From contig NZ_SJPM01000012.1 in the NCBI RefSeq assembly GCF_007859915.1, forward strand, positions 97,778 to 161,777: 64,000 nt of DNA, in the 5' to 3' direction. Position numbers and translations under genes: made by a program. Below are positions 53,130-62,136 of the stretch, piece after piece (position 1 is the first letter of the stretch; the number at the start of each line of letters is the position of its first letter). The stretch comes from Neorhodopirellula pilleata. Lineage in GTDB: Bacteria; Planctomycetota; Planctomycetia; Pirellulales; Pirellulaceae. Below the pieces are notes generated by a model, which did no database searches, was not told where the DNA came from, and saw only the letters and a program-made list of their open reading frames with translations.

Positions 53130-56100
53130 CTCCCGCGTTTTGGATTCGGGCGGCCCGCGTTGCTCTTGTTCGGCGGTGAGTGGACTTTCAGGATCGGCAC
53201 GTCATCCAATACGACCACCGATCCCGTTCCCGTGAACCGCTTGGGACTCGACGAGTCGTCATGGAATCCTTGCTCGCCGTCATCATGGACGCGCGACGCG
53301 GTGATCTGGTCGACTTTGGATTGGCCGGTCGATCCGATACGGGGTTTGAAACATTTCCCCAGAGGACTGACCAAGAGGGCGGGCAACAAGATCAAATCGC
53401 CGATCAACGCGGCGGCGAGCATCACCAACATCAACGTTCCGAATCGCTGAGTGGGTGTGAACGTTGATAACGCGAACACGAACAGACCGAGCCCACCGAC
53501 GATGGTCGTTTGGGTCATCGCGGGGCCGACCTTGCGATACGTGGCGATGATCGCTTCGACTCGCGTTTTGCCCTCTTCGAGGAATTGGCGGAACCATGAC
53601 AAGAAGTGGATCGTGTCGTCGACGGCAACACCCATCGCGACGGACGCCGTCATCATCGTGCCGATGTCGACGGCGATGTTGAAGTGGCCCATCAAACCGA
53701 ACACCAACAAAACCGGAAAGATATTCGGGATCATCGATACCGCGCCGGCGGCGAATCCAGTGACCATATTCCCCGGTTGCAGCCATTCGAAGGGGAATCG
53801 GCCTGGGTTCAGTAGCACCACCATCACCCCGCCGATCAACACGAACGCCATCATGATCGACTCGAGCAAACTGCCTAACAACGTTCGCTGGGCTTTGTAA
53901 ACGACGGGGACGATACCCGTAAACAAGACTTGCGGCGACGTCGCGCGATCGACATCGAACACCGGCACGCGACGTGGCGTTTCGACAATGCGAATGCCGG
54001 TGCCATCGGCCGATGGATCGGAGTCGATCGTGACGATGTCTTTGCCGATCGGAGTGGCCGCGATCTGATCGGCGCGAATGACGATTTTGGCGGCGGCGAG
54101 ATACTCCGTCGCACGCGAAGCGGCCAAGGGTGGAGCCGACCCGGATCGATTTTCAGAACCGAACGCTTCTTCAATGCCGCTGACCCAAATCACCGCGTCG
54201 ACCGCCGAGACCAACTTCTCCCAAACTTCGTCGCCCGGTTTGGCTTTGGCGTCCGGGTCGTTCGGGTCGATCCAGATCGTACTCTTAAGCCGCTCGTTAC
54301 CGAGCAGTTCCTTCAGCGTCGCTAAGTAAACCGTTTGCGCGTCGAGCGTTCCGTCTTCATGAACCAATTCCGCGCTTTGCAAATCGCCCACTCCGGTCGA
54401 TCCGACGACGAGCACGCGTTGTTTCCCTGACAAACCGCCGGGTGCCGAACTTAATTCGGTAAGCAACGCCGCACGGGTCCGATAGGCTTCGATGACGGGC
54501 TCGACCGAGTGACGCAGATCGTTGATGAACAAGCCGTAGTCGTTGTCCGACAAGGCGCTGACCCGCAAACTCAATCGCCACATCTCGCTGCCGGCCAACG
54601 GCCCGGCTTTTTCAATTTTGACGAAATCGCTCTCGAACAACTCTTCTTTGGAAGCCGAGATCCGACGATTGAATTGGCTCCGCACGACGTCATAGCCGTT
54701 GCTCACTGCGGGCAGCGGTGGCAAGAACGTATCCATGCTCGACGCTTGCCCGACTTCGCCGGTGCCCTCTTCGCCGAGGGTTCTTGTGACGACCGTGCGG
54801 ATCCGCGAGACAACTTCGATCCGCTCGAGCAAGGTAAGCGCGATCGGGTCTTCTTGTGGTGTCGGAGGTGGATCCGATGTCGCCACTTGATCGATGGCGT
54901 CCAGATGTTCTTTTTGTAACTCGACCGGCATCCGGACGATGATTTCCATCGGTACGAGGTTGCCGAAGTTTTCTTCCAACCACGCGTAGTCTCGCAAGAT
55001 ACGGGCGTCGGGGTCGAACAGTTTCAGCAATTGAACCGACGTCGTGATCTTAAACAGTCCCAACGAGGCCAACACCAAAACGATCATGCATGAAATCGCA
55101 ACACCTCGGTAATGCGAGGTGATAAATCGGCCCACGCCCACCCACCAGCTGGCCAATTCGATTTCGAGTGCGGTTTGACCGCCGGTTGCACCGGCTAACT
55201 TGGCAGTTTCGGTTTTCTCACCGTCTGGTTCGTCGGCTTGGCTTTTGTTTCGTTTCTTCTGACCGGCCAACGGCGGCGAAAAAACTTCCAACGCGGCGGG
55301 AAGGTACGAAAACAAAATCGCGAGCGTCGAGAGCACGCCGATCGCGGAATACAGACCAAAGTTGCTGATCGGTTTCAGGTTGCTCGTGTAAAGCGAACCC
55401 AATCCGATGGCCGTCGTGATCGCTGCCAACGTACACGGCAAGATCGCGTGTTGAAGCGCTCGCCCGGCCGCGCCTCGGCGACCGCGTGAGCTGACTTCGT
55501 CGCGGTAGTAATTGATCACATGGATCGCGCCGGACAGACCAAGCACATACACAAGTGACGGCATGCTCAATAGAATCGCGTCGACGTGACCGCCTGTCCA
55601 ACCGACCATCGACATCGACAACATCGCGCTGCTGCCGCCGACCATGAACAACATGATCGTGATCTTGAAGCTGCGAAAACAGAAGTACGAAAGCAACACA
55701 CCGATCAAGATGCAGTAGCCGATCAAACGTACCAACGTGACCGTGCCCTCTTCATCGATCGCGATGTTGTCGACCGGTGGTCCGCCCATTCGTAGCGGCG
55801 GCATCCCGCCGACCGACTCGGGTGGTTCGCGATTGAACGGCGGTGGAGCGGTCGATGGCGGCGACGGCGGGTGCACGCCGCTTTGTTCGGCCAGGGCGAG
55901 CAAGCGTCCTTTGGGTGTTCCCAACGTACCGCGGCCGATCGCATACGCGAGGTTGTCTTTGGCCAAGTCCGTCAACGTGACGAGCAAGCACGTTAGCCGT
56001 GGCGGCGGTTCGACTTGCAACGAATCGAACACGGCATACCAGGCTTCGTCTTGAACCGGGATCGTGGCCGTTTTGATTCGCGAGACGTCGCCGTCGAATC

Positions 56101-57079
56101 GCTCGTCGGCGAACGCTTGCAACGTGTTTTGGACGATCATGTCCATCGCTTCGGGAACTTCATCGCGGCGCTCGGGCGGGAGTACCGATTTGAAGTCGTC
56201 GACGGTCCAATCGAACCCCGGCGGGACCGCTGGGGCGAACAGACTTCCCGTGAGTCGTTCCATCGCGCGGCGACGGGCGATCAGGGGACGTTTCTCGACA
56301 TCCGTTAAATCGACCGGCCACAACGCGCCACCTTCGGACGCGAGTTCTTCGACGATCGTTTGCCCGGTTTGTACCGTTTCGAATAACGGGGCGCACATCA
56401 ACGCCGGGTCGTTGTAAAACTCGTTGATTCGCTCGTCGGTCGAAGGTTCGCCGATCGCGGTGACCAGGGTCCCTTCGAGTTCGTAAACATTGAGCGCTCG
56501 TTTGATCGAACGGATCAAACCCGCCGGCCCGTTGTTGGCTTCTTCCCAACGATAAAAACGGCCATCGGGCGTCAGGAAATACCACGTCCCGTCCGCCGAT
56601 GCGAGCCACTTTTCGTCCCGGCCGCCCCAGTTGTTGAGCGATTGTCCGGGCGGAAACAGTTTTAATTCCATGCCCAGCTCGCGGGCCCGAACCCGGGCGC
56701 GACGCTCCGCCAACGTCAGACCACTGGCGGCGGATTCTTCCTCGGCGAGCAGTTTGTCACGAAAATCGGCCGATTCGTGCAACAGCTTGTCTTCGAGCAG
56801 CCGCAGCCGCTGGTCACCGACGGTGCAGCCGGGCCAAGTCGCCAGCACAAAACTTTCGCCGGCGAAATGATCGGCGAACCAGTCCAATTCCGCCGTTTCC
56901 GGGAAATCGCTGGGTAACCAGTCCTTGATGTTGTTTTCTTTTTTCTTGAGACCCTCACGTGCCCCTCGAAAGGCGGATGGTAAGATAAAGAAAAACGCCA
57001 TCAGCACCAGCAAAGCGACGCTGGTGCCCCAAGGACCGGGGCGTTCGAGAAAAGAGCGATGATCGGGGGACGAGGTCAT
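53126..57079 (-). CDS. MMPL/RND-family exporter
   Basis: From the ATG at 57079 the product has 1317 residues. It has one N-terminal membrane segment (VALLVLMAFFFILPSAF), a large periplasmic loop (DHFAGESFVLATWPGC), a first membrane bundle of five or six helices (YCILIGVLLSYFCF ... AAITTAIGLGSLYTSNL), a second loop and a second bundle (IMMAFVLIGGVMVVLL ... ASVAMGVAVDDTIHFLSWF). The DDTIHF motif and the overall plan match the RND/MMPL superfamily (lipid, sterol or drug export). It heads the operon with the GspE/GspF genes and overlaps the GspE gene by four bases. Confidence 0.88.
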   Translation of the reverse strand: MTSSPDHRSFLERPGPWGTSVALLVLMAFFFILPSAFRGAREGLKKKENNIKDWLPSDFPETAELDWFADHFAGESFVLATWPGCTVGDQRLRLLEDKLLHESADFRDKLLAEEESAASGLTLAERRARVRARELGMELKLFPPGQSLNNWGGRDEKWLASADGTWYFLTPDGRFYRWEEANNGPAGLIRSIKRALNVYELEGTLVTAIGEPSTDERINEFYNDPALMCAPLFETVQTGQTIVEELASEGGALWPVDLTDVEKRPLIARRRAMERLTGSLFAPAVPPGFDWTVDDFKSVLPPERRDEVPEAMDMIVQNTLQAFADERFDGDVSRIKTATIPVQDEAWYAVFDSLQVEPPPRLTCLLVTLTDLAKDNLAYAIGRGTLGTPKGRLLALAEQSGVHPPSPPSTAPPPFNREPPESVGGMPPLRMGGPPVDNIAIDEEGTVTLVRLIGYCILIGVLLSYFCFRSFKITIMLFMVGGSSAMLSMSMVGWTGGHVDAILLSMPSLVYVLGLSGAIHVINYYRDEVSSRGRRGAAGRALQHAILPCTLAAITTAIGLGSLYTSNLKPISNFGLYSAIGVLSTLAILFSYLPAALEVFSPPLAGQKKRNKSQADEPDGEKTETAKLAGATGGQTALEIELASWWVGVGRFITSHYRGVAISCMIVLVLASLGLFKITTSVQLLKLFDPDARILRDYAWLEENFGNLVPMEIIVRMPVELQKEHLDAIDQVATSDPPPTPQEDPIALTLLERIEVVSRIRTVVTRTLGEEGTGEVGQASSMDTFLPPLPAVSNGYDVVRSQFNRRISASKEELFESDFVKIEKAGPLAGSEMWRLSLRVSALSDNDYGLFINDLRHSVEPVIEAYRTRAALLTELSSAPGGLSGKQRVLVVGSTGVGDLQSAELVHEDGTLDAQTVYLATLKELLGNERLKSTIWIDPNDPDAKAKPGDEVWEKLVSAVDAVIWVSGIEEAFGSENRSGSAPPLAASRATEYLAAAKIVIRADQIAATPIGKDIVTIDSDPSADGTGIRIVETPRRVPVFDVDRATSPQVLFTGIVPVVYKAQRTLLGSLLESIMMAFVLIGGVMVVLLNPGRFPFEWLQPGNMVTGFAAGAVSMIPNIFPVLLVFGLMGHFNIAVDIGTMMTASVAMGVAVDDTIHFLSWFRQFLEEGKTRVEAIIATYRKVGPAMTQTTIVGGLGLFVFALSTFTPTQRFGTLMLVMLAAALIGDLILLPALLVSPLGKCFKPRIGSTGQSKVDQITASRVHDDGEQGFHDDSSSPKRFTGTGSVVVLDDVPILKVHSPPNKSNAGRPNPKRGR

Positions 57080-57212
57080 TCGCGGGCACAAAGAGTGGAA
57101 AAAGACAGCATCTTACGCGGAAGAATCCACACAAACTAGCGAGAATTCTTTCTCAGAACCATCGCATTTCACCCGCTCGCACCTGATTCTAGTCAGGTCC
57201 CGACTTTCTAGC

Positions 57213-58973
57213 TCAATAAACGTGACGGATGCCGAAATGGATCCCTTGCAGATAAAACGTATCACCGCGAATCCCGGCCTGAGGCGTGTCGGTGGTGTTG
57301 TCCGGATCCATCACGCCCGACAGACGCACCGCATCGGTCAAGGCAATTAAGTTGTAACCGAACGTCACATCGAACCGAGGATACTTGTGCCAGCCGACCG
57401 AAACATCGAGTTCCGGTACCCATCCGAACGTCGAATCATTGATGAGCCCGCGATTGTCGTCGGTCACCAAAATGCCGGTGGGAGTGTCTCCAGGTGGCGG
57501 CGTGTCCGTCGTGATGATGGTACGTCCACGGCGTTCGACTTCACGGGTCAGTTGCCCAAACCCCACCTTAGCGAGGAAATCAAAACTCCAACATCCTTCA
57601 CGATACCGTCCGGCTAAACCAAACTGGCCGCCGTGGAACTCGTTGCGTGTATCGAATTCGTCGAGCGACGTCAAATTGTTGCCGACTTCCAGCGGAAGTT
57701 GTTGTTGGGTGATCGTGCTGGACGTTTGCAAACTCAGGTCTTCGTCCAAACGCATGAATTGGTAGCCGTACAGGACGTCGTAGGTCGTTCCCAAACCCCC
57801 GGTCCAAAACTGTCGCACCGATACGTCGGCACCGTAAACGTTACTCGACGCTGAGACGTTGACGGAACCAAAGCGACCTGCGTTTTCAGCGGTGTTGGGA
57901 AATGCCACGATGACCGCGTTGGGCGTGCCGCCGGTCGTCGTCGGGATCGCCAAAATGTTTCCGGAATTGATCGATTCGCGTCGGCCAAACGAGTAGTCCT
58001 CTTCGGTCGCCGTCCACAGTCGTCCCACAATGCTTCGATTATGGCAAGAGTCGATCCAAGTCCCGATCGTCAGTCGTCCACCGGCGGTAATCTCGTCGAA
58101 AATGTTTTCACCTCCGGCAAGAATCGTCGCGGCCGGCAAGCGTCCCGCCGTCGCGATTGGCGTGTTTCCAGGGCTCGTCGTGACGAGTGGCGGAATCCGA
58201 TCGCCTTCTCGCCACAACAACAGTAGCTCCAACGAACCGAACCAACGACAGGGATCCAGGCACAGTGATCCATTGCTGTGATGACCGTATCCGTGATGTC
58301 CGAACCCGTCGTATGGGTAGCCATCGCATCCATACCCGTCGCATCCACCATCGCAGGAACCGCAGCCCCCGAAGTGATCTCCGTGAATCGGGTAAGGTTC
58401 TTCATCGACCCAGCTTTCGCCCGACAGAATGGTTTCGTGTTGAATGAGCGTTTCGTCACCCATGGGTACATGGCGATCATCGTGACGCGGTATCCAAGTG
58501 CGATTGGTTGAAGCGACGCGATTGGTCGCGGCGGTTCGATTCGTCGAGATCGCTCGACCGATCGGGGCGGTTGGCCGAGTCGCTGATGGCTCGGCGTAGC
58601 TCACTCGCTGAATTTCATTGACGGACTCGAGTTGAACCGAACGTGGGTCCTCGAGCTCGTGCAATTTTGGCGAATCAACCCGCAACGGCTCGATACGGAT
58701 CGGCTTGATCACCGCCGGGGTGCGACCTCGATCGTCTTCTGGATCCGAGGAACTTGGCTGAGAAACAGGTTGCCCACCGATCGTTTTCGTCGAGTCGGGT
58801 TTGGGGTAGAGCGTCGACCCGCCAGGTTGATAGACACCTCGATCCGGCTTTTTCGTGCGGACCTGAGCGTGGACGTTCACGGAGCTGGCGGCACTGATCG
58901 CAAAGACGGCAATCGTCAGCCAAATCACGTTTCTTCGGGAAAGGTTTGAAGTGGTGTTCATCACTGGCTTCAT
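57213..58973 (-). CDS. BBP7-family outer-membrane beta-barrel protein
   Basis: The product has about 586 residues from the ATG at 58973; a later ATG at 58961 is also possible. A signal peptide (IWLTIAVFAISAASSVNVHA) and a low-complexity Pro/Ser/Thr-rich region are followed by a Gly/His/Cys-rich patch (CGSCDGGCDGYGCDG). Then comes the BBP7 barrel (WFGSLELLLLWREGDRIPPLVTT ... FGRRESINSG ... QGIHFGIRHVY with the aromatic end). The family is planctomycete-specific and is thought to be an outer-membrane barrel. It lies 134 bases upstream of the MMPL exporter, in the same direction. Confidence 0.82.
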   Translation of the reverse strand: MKPVMNTTSNLSRRNVIWLTIAVFAISAASSVNVHAQVRTKKPDRGVYQPGGSTLYPKPDSTKTIGGQPVSQPSSSDPEDDRGRTPAVIKPIRIEPLRVDSPKLHELEDPRSVQLESVNEIQRVSYAEPSATRPTAPIGRAISTNRTAATNRVASTNRTWIPRHDDRHVPMGDETLIQHETILSGESWVDEEPYPIHGDHFGGCGSCDGGCDGYGCDGYPYDGFGHHGYGHHSNGSLCLDPCRWFGSLELLLLWREGDRIPPLVTTSPGNTPIATAGRLPAATILAGGENIFDEITAGGRLTIGTWIDSCHNRSIVGRLWTATEEDYSFGRRESINSGNILAIPTTTGGTPNAVIVAFPNTAENAGRFGSVNVSASSNVYGADVSVRQFWTGGLGTTYDVLYGYQFMRLDEDLSLQTSSTITQQQLPLEVGNNLTSLDEFDTRNEFHGGQFGLAGRYREGCWSFDFLAKVGFGQLTREVERRGRTIITTDTPPPGDTPTGILVTDDNRGLINDSTFGWVPELDVSVGWHKYPRFDVTFGYNLIALTDAVRLSGVMDPDNTTDTPQAGIRGDTFYLQGIHFGIRHVY

Positions 58974-59323
58974 GGATCGGTAGAGTGTAATTGTGCCCAT
59001 TTCCAGCAGACGCGCGAAACATCCGCCTGATCCATGTATCGGGCCTGCCGATCAGGCCGGTTGAGCAAAACTGGCAAACTTTACCGGTTGCGGTGCCTGT
59101 GCGGGCCGCGGCATCAAACCAAACCACGCCTAGGATTCGATCAACGGCGTAACCGTCCGCCTCTAAAGAACCGGTAGACAGATCCCCGGCTTTTTGCCCT
59201 GTTTGCCTAATCCGCCTCCGCCAGGCTTCTGCCCTAGTCGCACTCTTATCAAAAAGATTGGCCGGAAGATGAACGGCACCCATTTTTCTGCCCACAATCT
59301 TCCTGCCAAAACGAACCTGAAAA

Positions 59324-59398
59324 GTGCCACCCACCATCTGTCGTAACGCCACTGAAAGGTGCCACCCACCATCTGTCGTAAGGTGGGTGGCACCTTTC
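59324..59398. repeat. Repeat with two direct and one inverted GTGCCACCCACC units
   Basis: GTGCCACCCACCATCTGTCG occurs at 59324 and 59359 (35 bases apart), and the reverse complement GGTGGGTGGCACCTTTC at 59382; another GGTGGGTGGCACC lies at 59478. The units can form a hairpin. Around them, the stretch 58974-59595 has no supportable gene. Confidence 0.7.
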
Positions 59399-59407
59399 GG
59401 AATTTCC

Positions 59408-59467
59408 CGCCGAAGGCGTTGTCAGCCATTAGCCGGTGGTCGAGCGAAGCGAAAACCACGGGATAAC
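59408..59467. repeat. Dispersed repeat 'CGCCGAAGGCGTT...GGTGGTCGAGCGAAGC', copy 2
   Basis: This copy matches the one at 44509-44569 over about 55 bases with several changes. Its junction with the GGTGGGTGGCACC units suggests composite repeat insertion. Confidence 0.6.
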
Positions 59468-59517
59468 TGAGGCGCAGGGTGGGTGGCACCGTTGGGTCGG
59501 TCTTTAGATCTGCCGGT

Positions 59518-59575
59518 CCGCACGTCAGACGTTGCGGTCTGACGTGCGGGCCGAGTCGGCCTGATAGGGCCGACT
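59518..59575 (-). terminator. Two hairpins downstream of the ECF sigma gene
   Basis: A perfect 13-bp stem (CCGCACGTCAGAC with GTCTGACGTGCGG, 6-base loop, 59518-59549) is followed by an 8-bp stem (AGTCGGCC with GGCCGACT, 59554-59575). They lie just past the 3' end of the minus-strand sigma factor gene. There is no T-run, so they may be REP-type elements that stabilise or end the transcript rather than a classic terminator. Confidence 0.5.
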
Positions 59576-59595
59576 TGACTTCAATGCTGCCGCCG

Positions 59596-60231
59596 TTAAA
59601 CCGCTTGGCATACGGCTAGCTCTTCGGATCGCGTTGGCATCGGCACCGTGGCGGGGAAGTCGTTTCGCATCGTTTCGGCCAATCGCTTTCGGGCGGTGTG
59701 CAGACGTCGCTTGATCGTTCCCACGGGTGCGTCGAACCGGTCGCTCATTTCGATCAACGTTTGTCCTTGCAAGTAGAACGCTCGCAAGGTCTGTTGATCG
59801 AGATCGCCCAACCGGTTCAAACCTAAACGTACCGCGTCGGCTTGTTCACGGTCTTCGGCCATGTCGTCAGGCGAGCCTCCGTCGGCGCACGTCGCTTCCA
59901 AAGTTTCGGGATCGCAAGCGATCGACAATCGTCCCCGCGTGACGCGGTTGATCGCCATGCGGTGAACGATTTGACGCAACCAACCGCCGAATGCTTCGGG
60001 TACTCGCAGTTGCGAGACCTTTTGCATTGCTTGGATGAAAACGTCTTGGGCCAACTCTTCGGCTTCGTGCGTGTTTCGCACCCGGCGCATCGCCAGCGCG
60101 ACGATGGTCGGTTGGTATCGTTCGAACAGTTCGCCCATTGCGTCGCGGTCGCCCTCTTGAGCAAGCATGACGAGTTGAGCCACGGTGAACGTGGTCAGAT
60201 CGGCAGTGATTTTGCGTTGCGTCATCATCAT
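59596..60231 (-). CDS. ECF RNA polymerase sigma factor
   Basis: The 211-residue protein shows sigma region 2 (LAQEGDRDAMGELFERYQPTIVALAMRRV, AEELAQDVFIQAMQKVSQL) and region 4 (LNRLGDLDQQTLRAFYLQGQTLIEMSD with PVGTIKRRLHTARKRL). It is of the general RpoE/SigW-like ECF type and not the group of the factor at 22195. No anti-sigma gene lies next to it, so control is likely through an outside partner. The N-terminus begins with three Met codons; any of them may be used. Confidence 0.9.
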   Translation of the reverse strand: MMMTQRKITADLTTFTVAQLVMLAQEGDRDAMGELFERYQPTIVALAMRRVRNTHEAEELAQDVFIQAMQKVSQLRVPEAFGGWLRQIVHRMAINRVTRGRLSIACDPETLEATCADGGSPDDMAEDREQADAVRLGLNRLGDLDQQTLRAFYLQGQTLIEMSDRFDAPVGTIKRRLHTARKRLAETMRNDFPATVPMPTRSEELAVCQAV

Positions 60232-60565
60232 GATCGTTTCTTCCTTCCCAAAGTCGCGCGGCGGTTCATTCGCCGACGTCGTTTGACTTGAGAATTGCGT
60301 AGGGGTAGGCCGAACGTTGCCAAGTTCGGCTACGAGATTGTCGTTGGAGTTGGCTGCGGGGCGATCGAAAAGGACGAGCCGAGAGCGAGATCAAGTGAAC
60401 CGAGCGGAGAAGGTGATCGCGGTCAGGCTTGAAAGTCTTTCAAGCGGAACGACCACGTCAGCCCAGCTAGGCTTGGTTGGATCCGGTTCAAGGCGCGAGC
60501 ATTTCGGATGCTTGCATGCCGATGGGTTCGTTAGCGGTCAAAATCGCCAAGCGGCGAGATTGACG
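60232..60565. other. Intergenic region upstream of the ECF sigma gene
   Basis: No gene is seen. The left part should hold the promoter of the sigma factor gene, the right part the end of the small hypothetical gene. Confidence 0.5.
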
Positions 60566-60925
60566 TTAGCCGATCGAGGTGTTCGAACGACTCGGACGCG
60601 AGCATTCACGTTGGCGTGTTTGCTCATATAATCGCCGATAACTCGGACACGTCTGGTCCGCTATCGCGATGGCATGAAGAGGCTTTCCAAATGCCGCCGC
60701 GAGAGGCCCGGCCGGGAATCTTGCCGGCATGACCGCATGGGTCGCCGGCATGATCTCGGTATGCCACCCCGTACCGGGGTGCATCGAAGCCATGCATTTG
60801 CCGGCAAACTCGATGACGCCGTGGAGGTCCGCGACCAACGTCGAAATCCGGGCGAATCCATTGCGTACGATGCCGCTGATGCGGGTGTCGCGAATGACGT
60901 TCAGATTGGAGATCAAGTTTCGCAT
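60566..60925 (-). CDS. Small hypothetical protein (119 residues)
   Basis: From an ATG at 60925 preceded by GGGAGGATCC, which serves as a ribosome site, an open frame runs to TAA at 60566. The protein reads MRNLISNLNVIRDTRIS ... HGVIEFAGKCMASMHPGTG ... and is rich in Met and Ala. The codon bias resembles that of the neighbours, but I recognise no family. A plus-strand frame covers the same bases (60674-61027) but is Arg/His-rich and looks like a shadow. The frame extends upstream without better starts. Confidence 0.5.
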   Translation of the reverse strand: MRNLISNLNVIRDTRISGIVRNGFARISTLVADLHGVIEFAGKCMASMHPGTGWHTEIMPATHAVMPARFPAGPLAAAFGKPLHAIAIADQTCPSYRRLYEQTRQRECSRPSRSNTSIG

Positions 60926-61084
60926 TGGATCCTCCCGGCACCGTTGATCCGGCGCGGATTTGGAAGCACAAGTGGTAAAGACAGCCCCGTCCCACACCGT
61001 CGGGTGTCCTGGAGGCTGACGACTTAGAGGTTTATTTCAGCAGATGGTTCGCGCTGACACAAAGGAAATTTGTAAAATTTTCGA

Positions 61085-61939
61085 ATGTTGTTTCAAAAGC
61101 CTGCCAGAACGATCGCCGAAACGATTTCCGACGCTTGGAATTCGCTCGCTCCGCTGGTGTTTCCGCCCGCCTGCTGTTTGTGCAGCGAGCCGACGCCGAT
61201 GCGGATCACGGGTGAAAATGAGTCTGCATTGATTACCGTTTTTTGTCGGGCATGCGAAACATCATTAGTGCAGACCGGCCCGCTATTGGAGAACGCCTGC
61301 ATGAATTGTGGGTGGCCCCGAGGTCTCTGCCGCGGTTTCGCGTCCGGTGGCGAGTTGCTGCCTTGTCCGCGTTGTGCCGCGCGGAAAAACTCGCATCCGT
61401 TTAGCCGCATCACTCCGCTTTATCGATATCAGGACACGGTAACGGCCGCCGTCGTGGCGGCCAAATATCCTCGCAATTCGGCGATCACTCGCGAGCTCGC
61501 CCGGCGATTGGCGGTCCGGTGCAAAACTCGATGGCCGGAATTAACGGTCTTGCCGCGTTCATCGACTCCGATCGTGACCAGTGTCCCCAGCCCGGTGATG
61601 CGGCAGGCTCGCCGAGGCGGCAGTGGCACGCGTTTGCTCGGCCAACACTTCGCGGCCGAGACCGGGCTGCCCTATCGAGCCTTGATGCGAACGACCCGAA
61701 GCATCGCCAAACAGGCATGGCTGGACGACGATTCGCGCCGGGAAAACGTATCGGGAGCGTTCGCACTTCGCCGAATCGGGTTTCGCAGGCCGGTCTTGAT
61801 GGGCCGGGAAATCATTTTGGTCGACGACGTGATGACGACCGGGGCGACCGCCGATGAAATTACCCGCGTGTTGCTCGACGCGGGGGCCGTTCGCGTGTCG
61901 GTCGCCGTGGTAGCCTTGGCGATGCGTGAAGATTTATGA
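61085..61939 (+). CDS. ComF-family phosphoribosyltransferase
   Basis: The 284-residue protein has an N-terminal zinc-binding region with four Cys pairs (CCLC, CRAC, CMNC, CPRC, residues 29-98) followed by a type I PRTase domain. Its PRPP-binding motif is IILVDDVMTTGATADE near residue 245. ComF/GntX proteins are linked to DNA uptake in competence, but many hold other roles. The P-loop-like segment and the RxNVxxAF segment (RRENVSGAFAL) match the family. It is not next to other competence genes here. Confidence 0.88.
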   Translation: MLFQKPARTIAETISDAWNSLAPLVFPPACCLCSEPTPMRITGENESALITVFCRACETSLVQTGPLLENACMNCGWPRGLCRGFASGGELLPCPRCAARKNSHPFSRITPLYRYQDTVTAAVVAAKYPRNSAITRELARRLAVRCKTRWPELTVLPRSSTPIVTSVPSPVMRQARRGGSGTRLLGQHFAAETGLPYRALMRTTRSIAKQAWLDDDSRRENVSGAFALRRIGFRRPVLMGREIILVDDVMTTGATADEITRVLLDAGAVRVSVAVVALAMREDL

Positions 61940-62136
61940 ATGTTTCGCCGAACGGTTTGGCGATTCGGCTTCTATCAGTTATGACGGGGCGCAGCCAGCG
62001 ACTTTGTCGTTCGAATCATATTGATGATCGGCTTTGCGTGCTACAGTTTCCCAGGCGGCTGAATTTGATGGCGGTACTGTCTTCATCCCGTTTTTCCCGT
62101 TCCTTTTTGTCCATCGTTCCGCTGCAGACCTAATTC

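Noticed and set aside
52569..53450. A 293-codon plus-strand frame over the GspE/MMPL junction
   Set aside because: Antisense to two overlapping genes with strong motifs.
60674..61027. A plus-strand frame opposite the small hypothetical gene
   Set aside because: Arg/His-rich, no ribosome site, while the minus-strand frame has a GGGAGGA site and better codon bias.
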